The notes under the pieces were generated by a model that did not search any database, was not told the DNA's origin, and worked only from the letters and a program-made list of their open reading frames with translations. From positions 142,119,868 to 142,183,867 of the forward strand of contig CM060964.1 in the NCBI GenBank assembly GCA_030765045.1: 64,000 nt of DNA, in the 5' to 3' direction. How positions within the stretch are numbered: the stretch's first letter is position 1; each line of letters opens with the position of its first letter. Below, in pieces: positions 34,901 through 46,870 of this stretch. A program made the position numbers and the translations under genes. The stretch is from Tenodera sinensis. Lineage: Eukaryota > Arthropoda > Insecta > Mantodea > Mantidae.

Positions 34901-35945
34901 AGGTATTCCTTGGAAGATGTCCTCGTAATGCATTATCCCTTTTGCAACCGAATAATATGCTGAAACTAAGTATTCAAGATACTCGAGATAAAAGGAAGGC
35001 AACTAAAAGAAACAAGATTAACGTATACAAAGCAAGAAATTTTCGGTGTGGACACTAAACGTTCCAAAGCGTCGACTGAAATAGTTAAGAGTAATCGAAT
35101 GTGCCAGTTACAGTTTAACTTATGAACATATCTGCAATAATTACACAAGACAGGTATCTTCCTCTCAATTAAGACAGAAATCTGCATGGGCGTTATCGTT
35201 AAGGACAGCCTTTGGCTACTAACTCGGAAGTGCAACACAGTTTTTTTCAGTGAGGTCAAGTAGGATCAGCCACCAACTGCAGATGCACAAGAAGTTCCAT
35301 ACAAAGGAAGTAATGTAATCTGCACCACACCGAACAGGTAGTATTTGTCAACATTCCCGACCTTCCGCTCTACACACAGGCCAAAGTTGCGCGCTTGTTG
35401 CCAAATGTACTTTCACAAATTTATTCCAATAGATATGCTGGAATCTAATTATTTAATATTATTTTGTGGCCAAACGACTCACTTTAGCAACAAATGGAGA
35501 AATCATGAATAATGCCTCTTTTGAAGCTCTACCTAGCTATGCTAATTGCAGAAGTAAACGATGCAGAAGTACTATCGTATTGACAATGAGATATTCGATC
35601 AATTTTATGTTTTATTTACGCAATCGTGCACTATAGTACCAATTATTGTAAAAGCTCTCAGGGGTCGCTTATTTTACGAGGAAGCTAAAACTGTATAACA
35701 ATTTCAATTTAGTGTATATGGCTTACAATACCATTTTCAAAGTGGCATTCAACATGGTATTCTGCTTATCTGAAACTCTACTGTTGCTAAACAGATATTT
35801 TTGTGACAGGGACGAAAGTAAGGCTCATAAAACGTATAAAAGAAACTCCAGAAATGCAAACCTCTTTAAAGAAGCTAAATTGATTACTGTACCTTAACTT
35901 TTAAATTTCATCTGTATCCACTCCTGCTATACTAGATAGAGAAAT

Positions 35946-36198
35946 GCCCGCCTCGGTAGCGTGATGGTTAGCGTGTCTGCCTCACGTTCAAGAGGTCGCG
36001 AGTTCGAATCTCGCTTAGGGTAAGTTATCCGGGTAAGATTTTTTCCCGAGGTTTTCCCTACCCTGAGAAGATGAATGTCGGGTAACTTAAAGCTCCATGG
36101 ACCTCGGGCTCATTTGAGCATCATTTCACTCATTTCATTCATTCGTCCGATATGACACAATGTTGGAGGACGTTAATTTAAGAAAAAAAAAAAAAAAG
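35946..36198 (+). mobile_element. Complete tRNA-derived SINE, family 4
   Basis: It begins GCCCGCCTCGGTAGCGTGATGG (A-box GGTAGCGTGATGGTTAGCG), has a B-box GAGTTCGAATCTCGC, a body with CCCGAGGTTTTCCCT and TCATTTCATTCATTCG, and a poly(A) tail of about 15. A perfect 11-bp duplication GATAGAGAAAT flanks it (35935-35945 and 36199-36209). It is the best preserved SINE here; a decayed 3' fragment is at 195-235. It would be transcribed by RNA polymerase III and moved by LINE machinery. Confidence 0.9.
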
Positions 36199-36343
36199 GA
36201 TAGAGAAATTACATAATGGCAAGATACGATCGAGAAATTCTCAAAATCTCTTAATACTTTTAGATATATTGGCTTAAAAATATTTGGATACACTTCCATC
36301 TGCCCCTGGTACAGTGAACTTAAGGTTTAAACTTGCATTAGGC

Positions 36344-36465
36344 TAGGCCTGGGCGACTCAAGGGATACCTTGAGCGACCTTCATTTTGTTAGCTGCTAAG
36401 CATACGCTTATCAGTGCAAGGCCTTGAGTAGGCTGCGCTTAGAGAGCACCAGTCGTCCAGCCCTG
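36344..36465. mobile_element. Short hAT-like MITE
   Basis: The left end TAGGCCTGGGCGACT and the complemented right end CAGGGCTGGACGACT are inverted copies bounding about 120 bp. Eight flanking bases on each side agree at about five positions (CATTAGGC and CGTTAAAC), compatible with an old 8-bp hAT duplication. Non-coding. Confidence 0.5.
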
Positions 36466-37473
36466 CGTTAAACAGTTTGCTTAAAAAGTATTTTATAACA
36501 CTGAGGAATTTGAAATGACTAACGCTGATGATTTAATATGTTTAATGTGTCTATTGCTATATGATGAAGCCTGTTACAATGCAGAATTGTTAACTCGGCA
36601 ATAAAATGTATAATTATAAAATTACTGTACAATTATCTAAGTTTTGATGGAGAATCCTCCCCTCCCCCACATTTACTCCTTCCCCTTCAAATCACTAAAT
36701 AGATTGCCACTCATTGCACCACCATGATGGACCCAGAAATTATGAATACACTTCTGAAAGAGATAAATACAGCACCACTGACTGCATTCAATCCATTTAG
36801 AAATGTGAAAAAGAATAATTCAGCAAGGGGTTTAACGAGATCCATGTTCAGCTTTATAGAGACACACCAAATGTGCACTTTTATATTAAAGGCCAATGGT
36901 ACTAGCACAATGGGAACCAAGATCTTTACGTCTTTGTATGTGCAGAATTAAGGAATGTTCATTTTTCATAGTGTTCGGCTAATTGTTATATATAATGAAA
37001 AGTTCCATTTTTTTCCCTCCCTATTTTATACGATTTACAATGTTTCGCGTTTAACTTAGATTTTACTTTCATATCTTGCACAACTTCTTTACCCTCTGCT
37101 GATACTCCCATTATTAATAACTGGACTTCGTGGATGTATTTATGCAGGGAACATTTTTGGGTTACAGATTTGTTGGCAGCTTTTCAGTAGAAGACGGTGG
37201 AGACTAGTATGTACTTTACTCAAAGGCACTAGACAGAGTGACAAAAGAAAAGGAGTCTCGCTTTATAAATCTCATTTTCAAGTCTTCGTTTTTGACCCTA
37301 TTTTAAGTATGGTGTATGTTAGTAACCAAAAACCGAATAAAATAGTTATATAGTTATGGCATTTCAAAGAGCCTTAATAACGAATGCTGTTCCTTCAGTA
37401 AAATCTGTGTAAGAATTAACAATGTTAATTTTTAACCGTAGGAATTCCAAGCCTTATTCCATAACTTAGATTA

Positions 37474-39807
37474 CCAAGGGGGGGGGGGGGGGGGGGTACT
37501 TTGTGACCACCATTAGTAACAAAATATCTGAGGAATCTTTAAAACAAATTTACTTTAACATTGAGTATATCTTCTCATGTTTATAAAGGTAATATTTAAC
37601 ACTATTACTTTATCACTTTTTTACATGAATCACATTATATACCTACTATGCCAATCATAGAGCTTATACTACAAATGGAGGTGACCATCACTGGTAACAA
37701 GATATTTCAGCAATTTTTAAAACAAACTTACTTTTAAATTGGGTATTATATCTTGTAATGTTTATAAATGTAATATTTAATACTATTTAACTAGGTATTA
37801 CTTTTTACATGAATCGCATTATACCGACGGGGCAGTACTTTATGACCACCTTGACATTTCATTGTTTCTCAAAAGACCAACAACGAAACATTTGAAACAA
37901 ATACGGAAATCATTAGTAGAAACAGTGATTGGCAATAACTAAAGCCCGAAGTAATGCGCGCTCGCATGCGATACAGGCTAGCTGGACGCCGAGTATCAAT
38001 GACGTCAGAAGTACAGCACGGCCATCAAATGTGCAAACGGCTGCCGCTAGAAGCAAGAGTTGAAAACAAGTCTGCGAACTATAATATGTCTCAGCCTACT
38101 TCCATCCTGTTGTAAACATCTGGGCGGGAAGAGAGACAGAGACAGAGATATTGGGACAGAAAACGGTTAAACTGTTGATTGGTTTGGCGAAGATAATGGG
38201 TGTTTTCTTTTATTTGCATACTTACGATAAACCCCTCCCTTAAGTACAGTATTGTACGTAAGTAGTTTTCCGATCACTACTCTGCGCGAGCTAATTTCGG
38301 ACACAGAAAAGTATGCAAATGTTTCGATTCTTATAAACGTAAATGGGCCCACATTTTATCTTTCTGCTTCACATACCACATAGATGTGTTCTCAGCTCGT
38401 GAGTTCTGAAGGGAATATATACATAATAGTATACTATATACAGATTAGACAGAAGACAGGTGAAATTATACACACTATTAACGTATTATGTTAAATTAAG
38501 CTGCATTTTACTTAACAATTACTAGAGGACACTGCTATTATATAATATTTTTGCATTCCTATACCAGGCAACTATCTCGCAACGAGGTCTGTATCGAGTT
38601 GAATGCTGATTAAGATGTTTTTGTTTATAGTGTGGAGTTGCTTCTGATATTTAACACTGTATTTCCTGTACATCTCGCGGACCTCACAAGGCCAAGGACA
38701 AGTCTTATGTATATGCAATTTAAAATCAGTAAGCTTTTCATCATGGAGCAGACGTGCTTCAGCCGAAATGAAACACAATCGAGGCAAACCTTTAAAAAGT
38801 GGTGAGAGGCGAATGATCACACATTGTTTCGTATTACATAAAGAAAGAAACCCGGAATCGTCTATAAAAAACATTGGGAAAGAAACTGGTGATCTCCTTG
38901 GTGTTTCCGCAAGTAGTGTACACAGTGTTAGAATGGAACAGCAAGCATCCGGAACTCTAAGAACACCGGGAAAATCACGTAAATGCGAACAGCGCGTGGA
39001 GAAATACGACGATTTTACGAAAAGTGCTATACGCAGTAAAGTTCATGGTTATTTTTTCAGAAATGAACCGCCGACTCTAAACAAAGTTTTGCATGCGGTA
39101 AATTCTGACACGGACTTGCCGAATTTTTCACGAAGTACTCTCCACCGTTTGCTCATAGATATTGGATTGAAGTTTCAAAAGCGAGGCGGAAATCAGTTAT
39201 AGTGGACAGAGAGGAAGGAATCCGATTAAAGGTAACCATTATGTTACTGCATGATTCTATTAATATTCTAACTCATAGATTTAATAAATTAATGTGTAAC
39301 CCAACTCTATTTATTGTCTAGAAGTTAGCGCTGCTATATATACTGCTAGTGTTGCAAAACTTTTGTGCGTGCCTGTACATCTAACACGTGGCGAGTTGAG
39401 TCAGCTCCGCCTTGTTGTTTACAGCAGGACTGAACTAGGCTGAGACATGGTTTAGTGAAGCATTGCCTTGCAAGTGTATGCAGACGCAAGGTCAAGGTGT
39501 AGTATAATGCGACTCTTGTTTCTTCTCGCAGTGAGCTGCAGACGTGGAGTGATAGTGTTCTTTAGTGTTCATATGATGCTTGCAGGTTGTGCTGCAGTGA
39601 GGTGGTTTTCATGGTTAAGCTGTACCTACCTGCAGCTGTTTATATGCGCGAGTGATAACAGCAAAGTCCATGTGCAGTATACCCATGGAAAAACGCACAC
39701 GTCTACGGCCTTTAGCAATAACTTAATTGTATGTCTTTAGAAAACAAATTAAAAAAGAACATTTAAAAAACACTTACAGAAGGGGGGCATAAAGTACCTC
39801 CCCTTGG
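37474..39807 (+). mobile_element. Tc1/IS630-like element with TA duplication
   Basis: The left end is CCAAGGGG, a poly(G) run, then GGTACTTTGTGACCACC. The right end, complemented, is CCAAGGGGAGGTACTTTATG. TA flanks both (37472-37473 and 39808-39809). The left subterminal ~150 bases are directly repeated (about 37500-37645 and 37685-37825), including GGTAATATTTAA-like and ACATGAATC.CATTATA. It holds the N-terminal part of a transposase in the plus direction but no visible catalytic domain. Confidence 0.75.
38768..39202 (+). pseudogene. Tc1/IS630-like transposase, N-terminal DNA-binding part
   Basis: The 144-residue frame shows KSGERRMITHCFVLHKERNP, a second segment VSASSVHSVRMEQQASGTLR-TPGK, then YDDFTKSAIRSKVH, then LPNFSRSTLHRLLIDIGLKF. 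This follows a widespread arthropod IS630/Tc1-like family in which two helix-turn-helix units precede a L...G.KW.KR linker and the DDE domain. The frame stops right after KFQKRGGNQL where the family usually continues into the catalytic domain, so it is truncated. It lies between TA-flanked inverted ends. Confidence 0.65.
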
Positions 39808-40117
39808 TAACGCGAGGGTTAATATCCATATGCAATGAACTACAAGTTGTTTAACCTTTGTATATATTAAAGCATTTTATGGCAGAAGTCTGGTGTAGAG
39901 GAGAAGCTGCTTTGATGACATATCTAACATGCCAACTAATCTGAAGATATTTTACCCAGAAATGCTGTATGTGACATAAGCTGCACATGGTGTTGATCGG
40001 GTTGCAGAGAGGATCGGAGAACAATGCCCTTGATGCGATAAACAACCGAACTAAGAAAGTTTTCCAGAAAGCACCTCAAGGACAAGTATACAAATAACTG
40101 GCGGCAGATATTTCTTT

Positions 40118-40934
40118 GCCATCCTCATTATCATCGGAGGTAACATATCGTCCACCTAATAAATTGGTTCCAGTCATCGCTTTATGGAACGAGGTTTCCA
40201 TATAGAGAGCGTTGGAAAGATATTTTTCATTGTCCAGTAATAATCAATATTTTATTGGTATTTTACCGCTTTTACCTTGCTAAGTTCACAGAGAGTGGAG
40301 TATTGTGAATTCTTCTCCAGCAGTAAATCTACTGAGCTTTTCAAATGGGAAGAGTTCTAATCTCCAGCCAATGAGATACGTTTACATGCACAGCGTTGCA
40401 AGCTCATTACCCCCACTTTTCATATTTCTTGGCGCGCGTCAAGCCCCACTTAAGCGGAAACCAATATGACAACACAGCAGGACTCCGATTGGTTACCGGC
40501 CTGGAGACACTCAAGGACAAACTCCTTCCCATTTGCAAAGCACAGTAAATCTGTTGACACTGTACTTGAAACTTTGGCTAACTTCCCTTCCTCAGGTGCT
40601 CTATAAGCTGGAGTGCAGTGTTTATGCTTCCAGATTTTCCAGTGCAGTACGCACTCTGGAAAAATGAAACGTTTCTAGTACAGTGTCAACAGATTTAGAT
40701 TTACTGCTGGAGAAGAATTCGCAATACTCCACTCTCTGTCAACTTGGTAAAGTAACTGAAGGTAAGAGCGGTAAAACACTAATACAGTATAAAAAAGAAT
40801 AGTTTTCCAACACTCTCCATATGGTCAATGACTTTCGGGGAAACCTAGATCCACCAAGCGATGACTGGACCCAATTATTAGCTGGAGTCACCCAGCGGAC
40901 GTTATCCGTTACCTCCGATGACAATGAGGATGAC
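40118..40934. repeat. Foldback with arms of about 215-240 bp
   Basis: 40118-40330 and 40697-40934 are inverted copies (CATCCTCATT.TCATCGGAGG; GAGTGGAGTATTG.GAATTCTTC; CTCCAGCAGTAAATCT). Inside, 40551-40565 and 40677-40692 form a second pair (CTGTTGACACTGTACT), and 40320-40370 pairs with about 40495-40555. The transcript would form a complex hairpin. No coding motif. Confidence 0.75.
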
Positions 40935-40949
40935 AATACAGCTTTCATT

Positions 40950-41090
40950 GTGGACCTCAACCACGTTTGACCTTGGCTAGTCAGAGGTGAAGGCCTTGAT
41001 AAAGGGGATTTAAATACCTCACTCCATAACCGGGATTCGAACCATGGACGCTCGGTGAAATAACCACAAATGAAATAAAACGTTACACTA
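40950..41090 (-). mobile_element. tRNA-like SINE remnant next to the foldback
   Basis: The minus strand carries the B-box ATGGTTCGAATCCCGG, preceded by a poor A-box region, and runs on to the right arm of the foldback. The foldback arms may therefore be the duplicated body of this SINE. Confidence 0.4.
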
Positions 41091-41094
41091 CAAT

Positions 41095-43015
41095 GAAATA
41101 TTGGAGAAATTACAGGCCCGGCTTATATTGAAGTTGTTAATCTTGCCATTCAGCAGGCTTAGCATGCAATAGAAATGCCTTTTTAGACAGTTAATAGTAA
41201 AAGTAGTTCACGACTGTGTTAAAAGTAGAAATTTCTTTCGCTCAGTGCTCAAAAGCTTTTAACACGTCGATAATGCCAACTTTGTTTTCTTGTGGAATAT
41301 GACCATCGCCTCAACCCAGTAGGCCGTGAATCTGTGTTACACAATGCGTGTTTAAAATGGCAGGTCATTTGAATTTGAATATACACTGCGCTGAATCCGT
41401 TGAAATTTTACAATCAACATTTCTGTTTTCTCAAAAAATTAGTAACTTTAGAAAAAATGGTAATATTAATTAAATCTCATTACGTTATTTTCGTTGTTTT
41501 ATTATTTCCATTGCCTCCCTTATGCAGAATATAGTTTTGTAAAAGTCATGTTGCCAACACTAGTGCTACGCAAGGCAAATGAACATCGGAACCCGAAGAC
41601 TATCATGACCATGAGAAAGTACTGTCTAAAAACAGTGTATGATGCATGGGTTAAAAGGATTTTATTTTGTTGGTAGGTTTTCTCAACTCGGCCTGCGGCC
41701 TCGTTTCGGAATCACATCTACTCACAAAATAAAATCTTCCTTTCACACCTTGTATCAAATAATTACTATTACAGTCGGTTTCGAGCTTAAATACGTCTGA
41801 AAGGAAATGTGCAATACGTATAGACAAGCTATTGAGTAATTCAGGCTAACTTAAATTCGGCAGAAATATTGACATTTTTATTGTATTCGAGCGTTTCTCT
41901 TGCACTTCGTTTTTCTTGGCTACAAATTGAGCATCAACTGCCGTTGAAACAGCAACACGGGTTTACTCTACAGCCCTAATTCTCCTTACTGTTATGCTTT
42001 AATTAACTACTCGTTCCCCGTCTAAAGTAAACCCCAAGTATGTAAAACCTCGAGGAAATATATCCAAAGGTAAAGAACTCAAGATATTTGGAGAGATATA
42101 AAAAACAACACGAGTGAGAAAACAGGATTGATGTCTACTTGCTGGTTTATACATTCTAACTAGAAAAATGCTGCTGCAGATGCGTAATGTGTGACGCAAG
42201 CAAGTTGTACTGTGTAAATGACAGAAGAAAATTGGCGGGTTGTACACAAAAACCACAATACCTATACAAAAAGTCCTTACGTATTTTGCTCTGCTGATTC
42301 ATACACACTTTGTTACGTGAAATTTCACGTAGCGGCAAGATGACTGACCACAACCCTCTCCGATTAAAAGAGTTGCATGACAAGCCGAACTTAAGGACAT
42401 ATTTTTTGGCCAAAGTGTCCAATATTTTCGATTTTTTGGATTTCTGCAAAAATGAACTCCTTACTATATCGTTAGTGAAACATTTGAATGTATTTTGTGG
42501 TGTTCCAGACCTTTTTAAGGGCTGAACAATTTTAAACCTTTTCACCAGGTACGTTAGACTACCAGTGTTTTCAATATAAAATTTAAGTTTTCTCAGAATG
42601 ACATTTTCCGATAATGACAAATAACTCATAACCATCATTTTGGTAAAAATGAGGGTTAAATGATTTATAATCCTCAGCAGATGATTGCACATTTTGGGGC
42701 CTTTTATCTGGTATTACTGACATTTTCTCCAACATTTCTAGATGTGCTTTTGCAAAATTTGCTACACATGTTAATCCGTTTGTAAAGTAGTATGTGCTTT
42801 AAGTAAACGTTCCCGCGTGCTTTTCTTGGTTGTAATAAACTGGACGTTTATCAACCTTTAAAATGCTCCTTGTCGTTCAATTTTGAAGTTATCAGAGTGA
42901 AACTGTTGGAATACTTTCCCCATTATATGCTACTAATACTTTCAATGCAGTTGTCAGTATAAGGCAAATTTATTGCACCACTATGCTCACTCAGGTTTGA
43001 TAAATAATTGTAACT
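41095..43015. other. Non-coding stretch
   Basis: No gene or mobile element is recognised. The frame at 42156-42692 (minus, 178 codons) has no family resemblance and no flanking splice logic I could support. Confidence 0.3.
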
Positions 43016-43019
43016 TTAT

Positions 43020-43196
43020 TAATTTCTCAAACTCAAACCAACACAATTTCACTGAAGTTTTTTTTTTTTTCCTACATAGACTTTTACACTTAACCTTTCC
43101 AACACTGTCACTACTCTCGTATCCACGGCAACGTCACCTCATTGCAAGGAGCATTCAATTATGGATGATTCCCTAAGAAGTCTGAAGTAATGCTAC
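43020..43196 (-). repeat. LTR-like direct repeat, downstream copy
   Basis: Matches 44790-44958 in the same orientation (CTACATAGACT.TTA, AACCTTTCCAACACT, TCTCGTATCCA.GGCAACG, TCACCTCA, AGAAGTCTGAA). Flanking a gag-protease remnant on both sides, it may be the 3' LTR or part of it. No TG...CA ends were confirmed. Confidence 0.5.
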
Positions 43197-43249
43197 ACTG
43201 CCCCTCCCCTCAGCGCTGCGCGCCCCGAGCAGCTCCACCGGCGTTTTCT

Positions 43250-43922
43250 TTCGGTGCAGCCCCTGGATGCGGTAGACTGCATCGCTGATTCTTTCTCCTC
43301 CGAGTGCGGGCCTTCCTGTACCTACGGATTTCCACGACTACTAACTCCTCTTAGTGCGCCTTTGCGAACACCTTGTTCCTGATGGGCCCTAAACTAACCT
43401 CCTTCAGGGTTACCCTGCAGACCTCTGTTCACCGGGCTTCGGAGCGTTACCTTGTCTTGGCCGACTCGCAGGACCCTCTTGCCGACGTCGATCGCTGCCT
43501 CGTTACTCCTAAGGGTGTCCATACCTAGGACCACCTCCTCAGTCACTCATCGCGACGTACACTCACAGGCTTGTAACACTCTGCCCCAAGGTCAACTCCA
43601 GCAAGGTGTCGTCCAATGCCAGCACTTTTGTAGCCCGATCTGGTTTCCTTGATGTTAAGCCCTCCACCACGTCAGGTTCCACCACGGTCTCTGCTGCACC
43701 CGTGTTCTGGTACCGCCTTCCGCGTACCCGCCCGTCCATGATGATGTCCATTATTCTGAACAAAATGCACAGCATCGCTCTAGCGGTCGGTGATGCCAGC
43801 TCTGACGTGCCCCTTTTCACGCCGGTGCTTATTCGTTTACAATTAGTTTGTCGGCCAGGTGTGGACAGTCCATCTGGGGTGTTCCCCCGTCCCACAAAAA
43901 CCGAATACTCCGGATCTTCCAC
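43250..43922 (-). pseudogene. LTR-retrotransposon protease remnant
   Basis: The minus strand encodes MDGRVRGRRYQNTGAAETVV, where retropepsins have R.Y.ALVDTGA: the catalytic aspartate is replaced by asparagine (NTGAA). Downstream in a shifted frame EEVVLGMDTLRSNEAAIDVG then LRVGQDKVTL follows the retropepsin C-terminal order (LG.D.L......D). In the family, the enzyme cleaves the Gag-Pol polyprotein. Frameshifts and the lost aspartate show it is dead. No reverse transcriptase follows before the repeat at 43196. Confidence 0.6.
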
Positions 43923-44699
43923 GCGAGGACAGTTGTTACCTTGACCGCCCGCATTATCAACGCGGTCGTTTGTGCGTTCGTCTGCGCGGTCTTCAGCGCA
44001 TCGTGGATAGTTTGATATTCGCCGAGTATTAGACTCTTAACGTATCTCGGCGTCGCGCACCCCGTCTTCGGAGTAGATAACTTCCTTGTACGCGTATCTG
44101 ACCGGAAGGTTCACCAGAACCTTATTCTTCATTAAGACGGGCGAACTCCTACAACATCTCCCTTGGTTGCTGCAGCCTTGACTTGAGCTGGCTGTGATGG
44201 ACTGCAGCCAGACTGTGTTTTCCAAACCGGGTTTTAAGAGCCTTCCAAATGTTTCGGGATGCTGCCGACGTCGGAATCACGTTCAACATTTCTGCCGCTC
44301 GTCCCTGAAGGCTAGCTGTCAGCTGCTCAGCTTCCTCTTCCATGGATCATCGGTTGCGGGGCCGCGACGGTGGCGAAATTGTCAGCGAAAGACTTAAGTT
44401 CGACCAGCCGTCGTACCTAGGTGGCTTGACGTGTGCGAATATTGTGTTGAGTCCTGATGTCTGGATCTCCAAGCGCTTAGTTTCGCCGATAATTTCTCCC
44501 ACCCTAGATGTTGCACAACGTCCTCCGGGGTGTTAACGCGTTGGCCGAAATATTTCTAGGCTTCCTTCACGTCAATTAGTTGCCTGTCGATCATTGCCGA
44601 GAAAATAACTTGGTATTGCACTTTTCTGTTATCTGCTGCATTCCGGTTTTCATTTTTGCCACGCCGGCCAGTAGTTCTTTCATCATTCCTTCCATTTCG
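43923..44699 (-). pseudogene. LTR-retrotransposon gag remnant
   Basis: A likely start near 44699 reads MEGMMKELLAGVAKMKTGMQ. Then 44343-44149 encodes EEEAEQLTASLQGRAAEMLN-VIP, then IWKALKTRFGKHSLAAVHHS and LKSRLQQ. L.GRA..VL....W..L...LK.RFG......Y...L..R.Q is the capsid-like gag pattern of Ty3/Gypsy-type elements. A further piece LVNLPVRYAYKEVIYSEDGV and a degenerate zinc-knuckle area precede the protease. Multiple frame changes are needed. Confidence 0.6.
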
Positions 44700-44789
44700 C
44701 TTTCGTGGCTTTCATCCCACTCCCTACACCAGCTTAATTAATTTCTCAATTATTTAATTTCCTTATTTTTATATTCTGCGATGGCCTTG

Positions 44790-44958
44790 TGCAACTCAAA
44801 TCAACACAATAACAGTTAAATTCTTTTTTTCTACATAGACTGTTATAGATAACCTTTCCAACACTATGTTACTTTTCTCGTATCCATGGCAACGTCACCT
44901 CACGCCAAGACGCATTCAAATGTGGATGCTTCCCAAAGAAGTCTGAAACAATATTGCA
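44790..44958 (-). repeat. LTR-like direct repeat, upstream copy
   Basis: Partner of 43020-43196, lying immediately 5' of the minus-strand gag remnant. The arrangement repeat, gag, protease, repeat fits an LTR element with most of pol deleted. Confidence 0.5.
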
Positions 44959-44959
44959 G

Positions 44960-45705
44960 TATATATTTTTTTGTAAAATTCAAAGTTTGCAATTGAGAAG
45001 GATGTTTTTAAAGCTAATTAGAAGTATATTTGTTAGAAAACTCATTTTATAGTTCAATATGGAACATGAATCTCAAATCTGGTTTAAAAATTATGAAAAC
45101 TGCAGCGTAAGAAGCAGGTTTTGTAAAATAACATATTTATGTGCATAATCCAAGAAGGGCCTAACGTATATGTACCAAATTTTGCCACCACACTTTCTTA
45201 CACAGATACAAAATCTGCCACAAATTTTAAAACACTCAGGAAACTACTTGGGGTTTTCAATATTTCACCGATCGGTCCCTTAAATTATTGAAACATACTA
45301 GTATACACCTCTCAGACGGCACACAGTCAACGCACTTTGAAAACAGTCTTGGAGCCTCATTTCGTAGAACGATATTCTACTTTGTTTAGTGGAACCAGAT
45401 GCTGATTAGATAATGTAGGTGAATAACAGCTTTGAAGTTTTATTAAAAACATTTGTTCTGTTATTCTGTAATCAAGAGTAACCGGATTACAGATTCATAA
45501 AACAAGTGTTTTCAGAATTCGGTGCTCCTCGTTACCAAACTTCCGCACAACCTATAGTTAGCTGGGCGATGGTGGACCCTAGAATAAATCCCGCAGATCT
45601 GGATATATCACTAGGGCTCGGATTTTTATGACCTAAGAACTCTTGAAATATTTGCCTTAAAATTACCAAATTGTGACTTAAAACCTTGAAAACATGAATT
45701 AAAAC
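44960..45705. other. AT-rich non-coding stretch
   Basis: No gene or repeat is recognised. Confidence 0.35.
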
Positions 45706-45719
45706 TTAAAAATAAAGGG

Positions 45720-45996
45720 GAAAAAAAAAAAAAAAAAAAACCAAAGCTTTACTTCTAGTATTTACGATTAAATGACTCATTCCCCTCTTAGGCTTCATTT
45801 TCAGCAGAGGTGTACTATATAAGCACAGTTGCAAATGGTCAAACATGAAGGATCTTGGGTTGTCAGCAAATAGAGCCTTGTAGTTGGAGAAACTTCTCTC
45901 TACATTACATGATTTATTGGGGACACACTTGAAATAAGGGAAATCGATAGGAAGAACTTCTGGTTTATTTACAATGAATTCTACTTCTGTAAACAC
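45720..45996 (-). pseudogene. hAT-like dimerisation-domain remnant
   Basis: The frame reads VPNKSCNVERSFSNYKALFA-DNPRSF then FDHLQLCLYS. NVERSFS.YK..L.DNR..F....L is the dimerisation motif of another hAT lineage, distinct from the GSTY.CEQ type at 14.1 and 22.9 kb. The upstream catalytic domain is not visible. The frame runs into a poly(A)/poly(T) tract at 45720-45740. Confidence 0.55.
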
Positions 45997-46029
45997 AAAG
46001 AATGTCAGAAATGATGCCTACTGTTGTAG

Positions 46030-46870
46030 GCTCGTATATCCATGTGATCGCTGGAGTGGGCGTCGAAGACGAAGTTCCACTGAAAGTGGTGTGCAAGTTT
46101 CACAGGGCAAATAAATAGAGATTGCGCGTTGATTTGAAACAAAACTGGGTTCACCGGAGTTTAAAACAGAGAGCTGCCTTCTATGTGAAAGAGGCGTTCA
46201 CCTCGCGCAAAACCTCGCAGGTGGTGGACATTAAAATCTCCCGATAGAAGGTAGGAGCCTGGAATCTGCGACACCCGATTTGGAATGTTTGCAATGCGGA
46301 ACCGAGATGAAGTCGGAAATTAGGCGGTACAAACGAAAAAAGAAAAAGAGGTATTAGTACATATAATAGCAACTGTTTGCATGGTAATGGTAAGCGTGAG
46401 AGTCTATAATAAACGCCGTCCCTAATAAGGAACATGACTCCTCCATGTGAACACCTTCGGCGCGAGATCACAGTGCACCGGAGTGTGGTCACGGACATCA
46501 AAGGTAGCCTAAGGGTACAGTTGTCTTCCGCAAGCAAGCCATGATAAGAATATAAGAACACAACACGAGTTGAACTTCAACCACGTACATTCTATGTCAG
46601 TATCGTCATTTGGCACGGGATAAACTGTTCAAACTGACCTGTTTCCTTCGTCTGGGAATCGGAGATTTTTGTTGAATTTTGTCGTGACCCTAGCTACGGG
46701 AACTGATTCCAGAGCCGGGAATGGTTTTGCTATGGTAACGTTGAGGAAACATTCCGCCGATTGCGCCTTGACCCAGGAACATCCTAAGATGGAGACCTCC
46801 AAGGAGAGCGCAGCTGTTAGAATATGCGTATGGCCTGGTTTAGGGTAAGTTCGAAGTGTCGTCTTCATAT
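46030..46870 (-). pseudogene. LINE apurinic-type endonuclease remnant
   Basis: On the minus strand SHGGVMFLIRDGVYYRLS matches the RR.GGV...RD.I.YR segment of the EEP endonuclease. Further down LLSGDFNVHHLRGFARGERL and LNSGEPSF-VSNQRAISIYL follow; GDFN.HH is the catalytic aspartate/asparagine motif and NSGEPTF...S..DL its usual continuation. RSHGYTSL stands where the SDH catalytic motif is expected. Stops and shifts separate the parts. It is a decayed ORF2 start of a Jockey/I/CR1-group element; no linked reverse transcriptase is seen. Confidence 0.65.

Noticed and set aside
38160..38355. Possible CRISPR or tandem-repeat locus inside the Tc1-like element
   Set aside because: The repeated phrases are a two-unit direct duplication near the left end, not evenly spaced repeats; CRISPR is also not expected in this type of genome.
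42156..42692. A 178-codon minus frame
   Set aside because: No recognisable motif, AT-driven composition and no splice or promoter context; frames of this length occur by chance in 64 kb.
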